This document shows, one piece after another, positions 29,031 through 36,265 of a stretch of 36,265 nucleotides of DNA; within the stretch, counting starts at the first letter, position 1; each line of letters starts with the position of its first letter. This DNA comes from Bacillota bacterium. GTDB taxonomy: Bacteria > Bacillota > Bacilli > Tumebacillales > Effusibacillaceae. Under the pieces are notes generated by a model. It had not been told where the DNA came from and searched no databases. It saw nothing but the letters and a program-made list of their open reading frames with translations. Both the position numbers and the translations under genes were made by a program. The DNA lies in NCBI GenBank assembly GCA_020059765.1, contig JAGVBM010000346.1, forward strand, positions 1-36,265, in the 5' to 3' direction.

Positions 29031-29300
29031 CTATCTGACAAACTGCATTAAATTACCCATGATGCCATTTGTAAAATCCAGCATAACAGTCAGCATCCAC
29101 GGTCCGAAGACGGCCAGCGCAACAACTACCGCCAAGATCTTTGGGATAAAGGACAACGATTGTTCCTGTATCTGGGTGGTCGCTTGCAAAACGCTGACGA
29201 TCAGTCCGACTACCAAACCCAAAATCAGAATGGGTGCCGATATCTTTAGAGTTGTCCAGAGCGCTTGTTGGCCTAACTGAATGACAAAATTAGTTCCCAT
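29031..29300 (-). CDS. fliQ: Flagellar export apparatus protein FliQ
   Basis: 89 aa; LGLVVGLIVSVLQATTQIQEQSLSFIPKILAV. Confidence 0.97.
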   Translation of the reverse strand: MGTNFVIQLGQQALWTTLKISAPILILGLVVGLIVSVLQATTQIQEQSLSFIPKILAVVVALAVFGPWMLTVMLDFTNGIMGNLMQFVR

Positions 29301-29315
29301 TTAACAACCCCACTC

Positions 29316-30068
29316 CTATTGATAACCCTGCAACAACGACTTGACGATCAGATACCAACCGTCCACCATCACAAACAACAAAATCTTAAACGGGAGGGAA
29401 ATCATGACCGGCGGCAGCATCATCATTCCCATCGACATCAGTGTGGTCGAGACCACTAAATCGATAATCAAAAACGGAATAAAAATCATAAAACCGATCT
29501 GAAAGGCTGTCTTCAATTCACTGATGGCATACGCCGGAACCAATGTGGACAGCGGAATTTCTTCCACAGTTTTCGGAATCGGACTTTTGCGATATTCGAT
29601 GAACAACAGCAAATCCTTCTCCCTCGTTTGTTTGGCCATAAAATGCTTAAACGGAATCGCAGCCTTCTCCAACGCTTGAGTCTGCGTCAATTGACCGGCC
29701 ATATAGGGTTGCAGTGCCGTTTCATTTACTTGGCTCAATGTCGGAGTCATGATGAACAACGTCATAAACAGGGCCAGTCCGATCAGCACTTGATTTGGCG
29801 GCATTTGTTGAATGGATAGAGCGTTTCGAACAAACGAGAAGACGACGATAATGCGCGTAAAGGATGTCATTAATATCAAAATTCCGGGAGCCAGCGACAA
29901 AACGGTCAACAGTAATATAATCTGGATGCTGGTCGCCACGTCGGCCGGGTTATCGGATGTGTTCAGATCCAAATTGATGCCCGGAATCCCGACCCCTTCC
30001 GCATGCACCAGTCCCGCAGGAAAAAGCAGGAATCCAATCGTCAAAAGAATCAGCAGTTTGTTCGTCAT
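29316..30068 (-). CDS. fliP: Flagellar export apparatus protein FliP
   Basis: 250 aa; LSLAPGILILMTSFTRIIVVFSFVRNALSIQQMPPNQVLIGLALFMTLFIM. Confidence 0.98.
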   Translation of the reverse strand: MTNKLLILLTIGFLLFPAGLVHAEGVGIPGINLDLNTSDNPADVATSIQIILLLTVLSLAPGILILMTSFTRIIVVFSFVRNALSIQQMPPNQVLIGLALFMTLFIMTPTLSQVNETALQPYMAGQLTQTQALEKAAIPFKHFMAKQTREKDLLLFIEYRKSPIPKTVEEIPLSTLVPAYAISELKTAFQIGFMIFIPFLIIDLVVSTTLMSMGMMMLPPVMISLPFKILLFVMVDGWYLIVKSLLQGYQ

Positions 30069-30619
30069 TTCTCATCCGTATCCCATTCTTGAATCTTTTT
30101 TCGTTGATCTTTCATTTGATTCAGTTTCGATTGCAGCGTTTCGAAAAACGGGGCGGGTTCTTCCTCTTGCCCGGGCTTAGTCTGAATCGGCAGCCATTTG
30201 CTCATCCAATCAGGCAAATCTCGGGCAGACAGGACGGTGGACTGGCTGCGAATCCGTTCTACCGTTTCTTCTTCGGCAATCACATCGATCAAAGTAACAT
30301 CTTCCCCTACCCCCACCACGTAAATCCGGTCTTCCAATGAAATCATTTGAATTGTGCGATTTGCCGCAAGCGGATGAACAGAGAGGGTTTGCATCAGCGG
30401 GTGATGTCTGCCGACGTTGGATCGAACAGCCAAAAACTTGATAAACAAATAGACGACAGCTGCGATCAAACCGATGATCAATAGCAGTTCGAACAGGCCA
30501 ACCAACAAGGACCAACCGTTGCCGGAGCCCAGGTCGGAAACGGGAACTTGCGTATCCGTCTGCGGATCGCCCCGTTTGATCATATCCTCAACCGATTCGC
30601 CAAGGCTCAAGAACCTCAC
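30065..30619 (-). CDS. fliO: Flagellar biosynthetic protein FliO/FliZ
   Basis: 184 aa, single TM; HHPLMQTLSVHPLAANRTIQMISLEDRIYVVGVGEDVTLI; between cheY and fliP with 4-nt overlap to fliP. Confidence 0.9.
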   Translation of the reverse strand: MRFLSLGESVEDMIKRGDPQTDTQVPVSDLGSGNGWSLLVGLFELLLIIGLIAAVVYLFIKFLAVRSNVGRHHPLMQTLSVHPLAANRTIQMISLEDRIYVVGVGEDVTLIDVIAEEETVERIRSQSTVLSARDLPDWMSKWLPIQTKPGQEEEPAPFFETLQSKLNQMKDQRKKIQEWDTDEK

Positions 30620-30644
30620 CTATTTACGCCCCCTTGTTGCCATT

Positions 30645-31004
30645 TCAGCCAATCGTCTTTTTAATCGCTTCCAGAACACGATCTGCTTGGAACGGCTTGA
30701 CGATAAAATCTTTCGCGCCTGCCTGAATCGCGTCGATCACCATCGCCTGTTGCCCCATCGCCGAACACATGATCACTTTCGCGTTCGGGTCATAGGATCG
30801 AATCTCTTTCAGCGCTCCAAGGCCGTCCATCTCCGGCATCGTGATGTCCAGCGTCACAAGATCCGGCTGCAGTTCTTTGTATTTGGTAACCGCTTCTTTT
30901 CCGTCTTGCGCTTCGCCGATCACTTCGAAGCCGTTCTTCGTCAGAATTTCCTTGATCATCATTCGCATAAATGCTGCGTCATCCACAATCAAAATCTTTG
31001 CCAT
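30645..31004 (-). CDS. cheY: Chemotaxis response regulator CheY
   Basis: 119 aa receiver; MAKILIVDDAAFMRMMIKEIL...PDLVTLDITMPEMDGLGALKEI...KPFQADRVLEAI. Confidence 0.97.
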   Translation of the reverse strand: MAKILIVDDAAFMRMMIKEILTKNGFEVIGEAQDGKEAVTKYKELQPDLVTLDITMPEMDGLGALKEIRSYDPNAKVIMCSAMGQQAMVIDAIQAGAKDFIVKPFQADRVLEAIKKTIG

Positions 31005-31023
31005 GTTATGAATCCCCCTCTAA

Positions 31024-32361
31024 TTATTGAAGTTTGGCAATGCGTTCGGCAGGCGAAAGGATGTCTGTCACACGTACGCCAAAGTTTTCATCAATGACAA
31101 CAACTTCCCCTTTGGCAACCAATTTGTTGTTTACCAGGATGTCCACCGGTTCTCCGGCCAGTTTGTCCAATTCGATAATCGCGCCGGGACCAAGCTCCAG
31201 GATGTCGCGAATCTGCTTGCGGGTACGCCCCAGTTCGACTGTGACCTGCAGTGGAATATCCAGCAGCAGATTCATATTTCCGCTGGAACCGACAGACGGA
31301 TCGGCCGCGGAGAACGATCCGAACTGCGCGGGCTGAACGTGAACCGGAGCTGCAGTTCCATATGTGTTGGGCATTCCGTAACCGGAAGGCTGATGATAGG
31401 CAGGTTGCATGTTATGACCCGGATGCGGAGCCCCTCCGCCCATCATGCCATAGCCGTTTTGCGGCGGTTGCTGCATGGACGGTGTGCCATATCCGGCTTG
31501 CGGATGGACAGGGGGCATCCCGTATGCCGTTGGTTGCGGTTGCGTCGGCGGCGTTTGATAAGCAGGCGCCTGCACGTCCGCTGTCGGCTGTTGATACGCG
31601 GGGGCAGGAGTCGGTTGACTTGCAGAAGTTCCGCCGCTGGAACCGGCTTGCGACGGCGCGGGCGTTTCTTTGCCGGTGTTATCGTAACCCGTTAACTTGG
31701 CTAACATGGTTTTGGCGAAACTGATCGGGACAAGCTGCATCATATTGGAATCGATCAAATTTCCGACCAACAGACGGAAGGAGATTTTGACCAATATTTC
31801 ATCGGATGGAAACAGGTCAAGGGCATGACTCTCGTCAAGGGTTAATACACTGACTGCCGGCGGCGTGATATTGACCATCATGTTAAAAATAGTCGACATC
31901 GAAGTTGCGGCAGATCCCATCATCTGGTTCATCGCTTCTGCAACGGCACTCATGTGCAGTTCATTCAATTCCTCAGACGTCACGTTTCCATCTCCGCCCA
32001 GCATCAGGTCGGCGATCACCTGCGCGTCCCGCACTTGAATGGCGAGCACGTTTGCCCCTACGAATCCGTCGGTGTAATCGACTTTGATGACAACATGCGG
32101 CAGCGGCAAATCATTCTGCAGATTGGATCTGCGAACCAGGGAAACGGAAGGAGTGGTGATTTCCACCTTTTGCCGCAGCAATGTGGAAAGGGCGGTCGCC
32201 GCCGTTCCCAACGAAATATTGCCGATTTCACCCAATGCATCCCGTTCAAAATCGCTCAACTCTTCTTCCGGATGCTGACCGGTATTATCCTCATTGCTCT
32301 CCACGACTCCTTGTCGAAGGAGCGCATCAATTTCATCTTGTGATAGGAAGTCCTTCGTCAT
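31024..32361 (-). CDS. fliY: Flagellar motor switch protein / CheY-P phosphatase FliY
   Basis: 445 aa; N-terminal LSQDEIDALL, CheC-like motifs DALGEIGN and SAVAEAMN, low-complexity linker, C-terminal FliN/SpoA domain (LLLDIPLQVTVELGRTRKQIRDILELGPGAIIELDKLAGEPVDILVNNKLVAKGEVVVID). Confidence 0.97.
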   Translation of the reverse strand: MTKDFLSQDEIDALLRQGVVESNEDNTGQHPEEELSDFERDALGEIGNISLGTAATALSTLLRQKVEITTPSVSLVRRSNLQNDLPLPHVVIKVDYTDGFVGANVLAIQVRDAQVIADLMLGGDGNVTSEELNELHMSAVAEAMNQMMGSAATSMSTIFNMMVNITPPAVSVLTLDESHALDLFPSDEILVKISFRLLVGNLIDSNMMQLVPISFAKTMLAKLTGYDNTGKETPAPSQAGSSGGTSASQPTPAPAYQQPTADVQAPAYQTPPTQPQPTAYGMPPVHPQAGYGTPSMQQPPQNGYGMMGGGAPHPGHNMQPAYHQPSGYGMPNTYGTAAPVHVQPAQFGSFSAADPSVGSSGNMNLLLDIPLQVTVELGRTRKQIRDILELGPGAIIELDKLAGEPVDILVNNKLVAKGEVVVIDENFGVRVTDILSPAERIAKLQ

Positions 32362-33349
32362 CTTCCTTCACCCCTTCCTCAAGTACTTCTGTGACTTGCA
32401 CGGCGATTCGCCCACGGCTTACGCCCGGCTGTCCGACATACTTCCTTGCGTTTCCCACTTTGATTGGCAAATGCTGATCGATCTCCTGCTCAAGTTTGAT
32501 TACATCGCCAACCGTCAACTGCAAAAACTCTTCCACCGTTATCGACGAGAAGCCTAACTCAACCGAAATGGGCAAGGACGCATACTGCAGCGACTTCTGA
32601 ATGGCTTGCAGATCATCGGAGTTCTCACGCGGTTTCTTGATGTTCATCCAATAATGGGCCGACAGTTTTGGCATAATCGGTTCAAGCACCACGTGCGGCA
32701 TGCATACGTTGATCATCCCGGATGTCTCTCCGATTTTGGAAGACAGGGACACAACCGCAACCGTTTCATTCGGGGAAACGAGCTGCATGAATTGTGGATT
32801 GACTTCCATCATGTCCATTTCCGGATCAAGGTCCGCAACGCCTTTCCAAGCATCTCCGAAATATTCAAGTGCCCTGCTGAACATCCGCATCATGACTCTG
32901 TTTTCAATTTCCGTCAGAGATCTGACCACGTCCTGACCGTGGCCATGTCCGCCCAACAAGCGATCCAACATCGCGTACGCAATGTTCGGATTGACTTCCA
33001 TCACAAACTTGCCGTCTAACGGCTGCACACCGAAAATGTTCAAAATGGTGACTTTCGGAATGGAACGGATAAATTCCTCGTAGGGCAACTGTTCGACGGA
33101 GATCACCTGAATCTGCACATACGTTCTTAAATTGGCTGAAAAATAAGTTGTCAGCAGACGGGAGAAATTTTCAAAAATCCGGCTGAGACTGCGGATCTGA
33201 TCCTTTGAGAAACGCATCGCACGCTTAAAATCATAGGTTTTGACTTTACGGTCCGTTTCTTCTTTTCGAATCTCTTCGGCTGTCAGTTCCCCGGATGAAA
33301 GTGCGGACAACAGAGCATCAATTTCATTTTGGGAAAGCACTTCTGCCAT
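32333..33349 (-). CDS. fliM: Flagellar motor switch protein FliM
   Basis: MAEVLSQNEIDALLSALSSGEL...YDFKRAMRFSKDQIRSLSRIFENFSRLLTTYFSANLRTYVQI; the track start at 33358 is GTG, ATG at 33349 preferred. Confidence 0.97.
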   Translation of the reverse strand: MAEVLSQNEIDALLSALSSGELTAEEIRKEETDRKVKTYDFKRAMRFSKDQIRSLSRIFENFSRLLTTYFSANLRTYVQIQVISVEQLPYEEFIRSIPKVTILNIFGVQPLDGKFVMEVNPNIAYAMLDRLLGGHGHGQDVVRSLTEIENRVMMRMFSRALEYFGDAWKGVADLDPEMDMMEVNPQFMQLVSPNETVAVVSLSSKIGETSGMINVCMPHVVLEPIMPKLSAHYWMNIKKPRENSDDLQAIQKSLQYASLPISVELGFSSITVEEFLQLTVGDVIKLEQEIDQHLPIKVGNARKYVGQPGVSRGRIAVQVTEVLEEGVKEDDEGLPITR

Positions 33350-33383
33350 CGGAGTCACCCCCTTGCCTGTCTATTGCAGCGAT

Positions 33384-33824
33384 TTACTGCACGACAATAT
33401 CGGTCACATACACATCGACGACCTTGCCGTGTTGCATGTATTTATTGATACCTTCAATAATTTTTGCTTCCAACTGCTTATATCCTGCATCTTTCTGAAT
33501 ATCTATCGCAGTCGTGGAATGCAGAATTTCATTGATCGTATTCTTCACCTGCACTTTGCGAAGTCCGATTTCTCCCACTGCCTTGTTTGAATCCATCTGC
33601 AGCGTAACACCGAGTTGTATCAAACTGGAACCGGACAAATTGGTGGTGATTTTCTCCACCACAAATTGACTTTCCGCCAGTTTCTCGGCGGTCGGGGCGG
33701 CAGCAGTCTTGGCTGCTTCGGAAGATTTGCCGAAATATTGAAAACCGACAATCGCAACGACCCCAAGCATGGCAATCGAAATAATCATGATTAACGCAAA
33801 GTTGAACAATTTGTTTTGAAACAT
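33384..33824 (-). CDS. fliL: Flagellar basal body-associated protein FliL
   Basis: 146 aa; one N-terminal TM; GLRKVQVKNTINEILHSTTAIDIQKDAGYKQLEAKIIEGINKYM; precedes fliM. Confidence 0.93.
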   Translation of the reverse strand: MFQNKLFNFALIMIISIAMLGVVAIVGFQYFGKSSEAAKTAAAPTAEKLAESQFVVEKITTNLSGSSLIQLGVTLQMDSNKAVGEIGLRKVQVKNTINEILHSTTAIDIQKDAGYKQLEAKIIEGINKYMQHGKVVDVYVTDIVVQ

Positions 33825-33826
33825 GT

Positions 33827-34042
33827 TTATTCCCCCGCGTTCTGTCGGACTTGCAAACCGATCAAACCGATTGATCGGTAATAATCCGCGATCAGTTGGT
33901 TGATATCAGCAACCGATTCTTTGATAACCACTTTCTTCCCGTTTACCAACGTGATCACCGAATCGGGCGTGGCCTCCACCATTTCGATCAAGGTCGCATT
34001 CAGATACAATTCAGTTCCGTTAAATCGGGTAACTTTGATCAT
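33827..34042 (-). CDS. flbD: FlbD/SwrD family flagellar protein
   Basis: 71 aa; MIKVTRFNGTELYLNATLIEMVEATPDSVITLVNGKKVVIKESV; SD AAGGAGGAAGAGGC supports ATG at 34042 rather than 34087. Confidence 0.95.
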   Translation of the reverse strand: MIKVTRFNGTELYLNATLIEMVEATPDSVITLVNGKKVVIKESVADINQLIADYYRSIGLIGLQVRQNAGE

Positions 34043-34168
34043 GCCTCTTCCTCCTTGTTCGAAAGACATCCAGCCATCGCATGACAAGCATTGGGAATCC
34101 GCGAAAACAAACCGTTTATCGGCCAGGATTATGCGAACAGACGCATGTTTGCTTTCGCGGAACGCTCA

Positions 34169-34957
34169 TTATCGTTTCAAATTGACGACTTCCTGCAAAA
34201 TCTCGTCGGAGGTGGTTATGATTCGCGAATTGGCTTGGAATCCGCGTTGCGCCACAATCATTTCGGCAAATTCATTTGTCAAGTCGACATTGGACATTTC
34301 CAGGACACCCACCATCATCAAGCCGTGTCCAGGTATTCCGGGCAGATCAATCTGAGCCGTACCCGAGTTTTGCGTTTCCGCGTACAAGTTGTCTCCCGCT
34401 TTGGCCAAGCCGCCCGGATTCGCAAAGGCTGCTGTTTGAATCGTTCCGATCAGTTCCTGCGTGCCGTCCGCATTGACAATCGTTACACCACCCTTGTTGT
34501 CAATGGTATACGCTTGGGCATCAGCCGGGATTGTGATGGTTCCCGCATCCGACAGCACCTGCATCCCGTTTGGAGCGACCAGCGTTCCGTTCGCATCGAT
34601 TTTGAAGTTGCCGGAACGCGTATAATAGTTTTGGCCGTCTTTCGTTACGACGAAGAAACCGTCTCCGTCAATCATCAAGTCGGTGGGTACGTTGGTCGTT
34701 TGTGCACTTCCCTGCGTATGAATGGTGTCAATTGATGAAATAGCGCTGCCAAGCCCAATTTGTTTGGGGTTAATGCCGCCCAGCGTATCGGACGGCGCAG
34801 CCGCACCTCCCACTGTCTGGCTCAAGATGTCTTTGAACATGACACGTCCTGCCTTAAAGCCGGCAGTATTCACATTGGCAATATTGTTGCCGATGACGTC
34901 AAGTTTGGTCTGAAATCCTCTCATGCCTGCAATACCCGAATACATTGCACGAAGCAT
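34169..34957 (-). CDS. flgG: Flagellar hook-basal body protein, FlgG type (positional equivalent of B. subtilis flgE/flgG hook gene)
   Basis: 262 aa; MLRAMYSGIAGMRGFQTKLDVIGNNIANVNTAGFKAGRV; C-term LTNEFAEMIVAQRGFQANSRIITTSDEILQEVVNLKR. Confidence 0.94.
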   Translation of the reverse strand: MLRAMYSGIAGMRGFQTKLDVIGNNIANVNTAGFKAGRVMFKDILSQTVGGAAAPSDTLGGINPKQIGLGSAISSIDTIHTQGSAQTTNVPTDLMIDGDGFFVVTKDGQNYYTRSGNFKIDANGTLVAPNGMQVLSDAGTITIPADAQAYTIDNKGGVTIVNADGTQELIGTIQTAAFANPGGLAKAGDNLYAETQNSGTAQIDLPGIPGHGLMMVGVLEMSNVDLTNEFAEMIVAQRGFQANSRIITTSDEILQEVVNLKR

Positions 34958-34981
34958 TCAAATTCGCCTCCTTAGTGATAG

Positions 34982-35007
34982 GGAACGCGTCAGTCAGTCG
35001 GCGTTCC
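34982..35007 (-). other. Inverted repeat upstream of the hook-like gene
   Basis: GGAACGC (34982-34988) / GCGTTCC (35001-35007), 12-nt loop, in the 75-nt gap between the TIGR02530-type gene and flgG. Confidence 0.5.
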
Positions 35008-35032
35008 GGAACCTCCAACCTGTGGGCCGGTC

Positions 35033-35416
35033 CTACAGTATTAATGCGCTGTCAATATTGGTAAACACATTTTCCCGCATCGATTGTGAATCCACCGCCG
35101 TAATGATGGTCCGATTTTTTACATTGACGACAAAGGCGGTATCTTTGTACAAGATCAGTGATTCTTTGCCGCCTTTGGCAGCCACCCGATCTATCGCGTC
35201 CCCGATACGTTGAAGCTCTGAGTCATCCAATCGGATGTGCCGTTTTTCCAGACGCTGTTTTGCATGCTGGGAAACGATTACCTCTGTCTGTCTCAGCTGT
35301 TTGTTCAGTTCCGCTTGGAATGCTCCGCTGCGTTCCGCTTGTTTTCCGTTCGAATGGACCGGGTACCCTTTTACGGGAAGCGGCTGCCGCACCCCAAACA
35401 TCCATTCTTGGCTCAT
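35033..35416 (-). CDS. TIGR02530-type flagellar operon protein
   Basis: 127 aa; VIVSQHAKQRLEKRHIRLDDSELQRIGDAIDRVAAKGGKESLILYKDTAFVVNVKNRTIITAVD; between flgD and flgG. Confidence 0.85.
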   Translation of the reverse strand: MSQEWMFGVRQPLPVKGYPVHSNGKQAERSGAFQAELNKQLRQTEVIVSQHAKQRLEKRHIRLDDSELQRIGDAIDRVAAKGGKESLILYKDTAFVVNVKNRTIITAVDSQSMRENVFTNIDSALIL

Positions 35417-35427
35417 ACAGGTTCACC

Positions 35428-35847
35428 TCATTTCGTGACCGCGACAATGTTTGCCAGGTCAACCGTTTGATTCCCCACCTTCACCCGCATGATTCCATCC
35501 TTCATTTCTGTACCGTTAACATTACCCTCCGCTTCAGATCCGTCCGCGTTTTTAAAACGTACGGTCGCACCGATCAAATCATAGGCAAGTCCCAATGCGT
35601 TCACTTTTTCCAACCGTTCCAGATTGGCAGCCACATTGGCCATTTGTTCCAACGAACTGAACTGCGCCATTTGCGAGATAAACTCCCGGTCATTCATCGG
35701 TTGCAGCGGATCTTGATATTGCAATTGGGTGACCAAGATTTTCAGAAATGCGTCTTTCCCCAATTCTTGACCGCCGGTCAAATTCCCGGAGTTTGCAAAA
35801 TTTACGGAGTTATAGCCAACCGCAGTTGCATTTGCCACATTTGCCAT
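35428..35847 (-). CDS. flgD: Flagellar hook assembly scaffold FlgD (short form)
   Basis: 139 aa; LGKDAFLKILVTQLQYQDPLQPMNDREFISQMAQFSSLEQM. Confidence 0.95.
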   Translation of the reverse strand: MANVANATAVGYNSVNFANSGNLTGGQELGKDAFLKILVTQLQYQDPLQPMNDREFISQMAQFSSLEQMANVAANLERLEKVNALGLAYDLIGATVRFKNADGSEAEGNVNGTEMKDGIMRVKVGNQTVDLANIVAVTK

Positions 35848-35859
35848 GCCTCACACCTC

Positions 35860-36265
35860 TTATGCGGTAATATCAATTTGACCGATTGACGTTCCTAAAA
35901 CAGTTTGATAGAAACCGGAATCCTCAATCCGCGACAATTCATTCGCCTGTTGCGGATTGCGGGAGTGATGGGAATGAGAATCTTGCCGCTGTCGGTTTTG
36001 TCCCGTCAGCATCCCTTGGTTCATTGCCATGGATCCGGTTGTCGAGGAAGGGGTGACTTCCACCCGATTCACCGGCACACCTTGCGCTTCCAATTGCTGA
36101 CGGAGCAGATTGATGCTGCCGTCCAGCAGGGATCGGGCATGCGCAGTGTCGGCCGAAATCATCAGAGAAACTTGGCCGTTTTCGCCCTGAATTCTGACCT
36201 GGACTTCTCCCAGCCCTTCCGGCATCAGCGTAATGCGCAGTTCGTTCGCTCCGCCGTGTTCAATA
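35860..36265 (-). CDS. fliK: Flagellar hook-length control protein FliK, C-terminal part (5' end beyond window)
   Basis: Reading frame stays open to the window edge; IEHGGANELRITLMPEGLGEVQVRIQGENGQVSLMISADTAHARSLLDGSINLLRQQLEAQGVPVNRVEV is FliK C-terminal-like. Confidence 0.9.
   Translation of the reverse strand, partial: IEHGGANELRITLMPEGLGEVQVRIQGENGQVSLMISADTAHARSLLDGSINLLRQQLEAQGVPVNRVEVTPSSTTGSMAMNQGMLTGQNRQRQDSHSHHSRNPQQANELSRIEDSGFYQTVLGTSIGQIDITA

Noticed and set aside
35428-35847. Short FlgD (139 aa) as a pseudogene
   Set aside because: Short FlgD proteins are common in Gram-positive flagellar operons, and the conserved N-terminal domain is intact.
1-36265. Mobile elements, prophage, CRISPR, defence systems, tRNA or rRNA genes
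   Set aside because: No transposase, integrase, Cas or toxin-like ORFs, no regularly spaced repeats and no RNA gene signatures seen; the window is filled by conserved core genes.

Overview
This window is a contiguous minus-strand run of core genes from a Gram-positive bacterium of Bacillales type. Alicyclobacillaceae- or Paenibacillus-like is a guess from gene content only. In transcription order (right to left) it holds the late fla/che operon: fliK (partial), flgD, a TIGR02530-type flagellar operon gene, flgG/flgE-like, flbD/swrD, fliL, fliM, fliY, cheY, fliO/fliZ, fliP, fliQ, fliR, flhB, flhA, flhF, flhG, cheB, cheA, cheW, cheC, cheD, a small membrane protein, and sigD/fliA. Next comes a fapA-like (DUF342) gene with three small genes: a Q/H-rich protein, a SwrB/DUF6115-like protein, and a truncated MltG/YceG-like protein. 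The housekeeping block follows: rpsB, tsf, pyrH, frr, uppS, cdsA, dxr, proS, a GT2 glycosyltransferase, polC, rimP, nusA (partial). The layout closely follows the classical B. subtilis order. I found no mobile elements, CRISPR arrays, tRNA or rRNA genes, and no clear novel multi-gene system. The most interesting departures are: (1) no rseP/rasP between dxr and proS; (2) a GT2 glycosyltransferase inserted between proS and polC; (3) the fapA, Q/H-rich, SwrB-like and catalytic-domain-less MltG-like cassette between sigD and rpsB; (4) a candidate structured rpsB leader with a recognisable promoter and a terminator-like hairpin in the rpsB-tsf gap; (5) a 12-bp perfect tandem repeat just upstream of a candidate rimP-nusA promoter; (6) a long Pro/Gln/Gly/Tyr/Met-rich linker in FliY. 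Nearly all plus-strand ORFs in the track are antisense shadows of conserved minus-strand genes.
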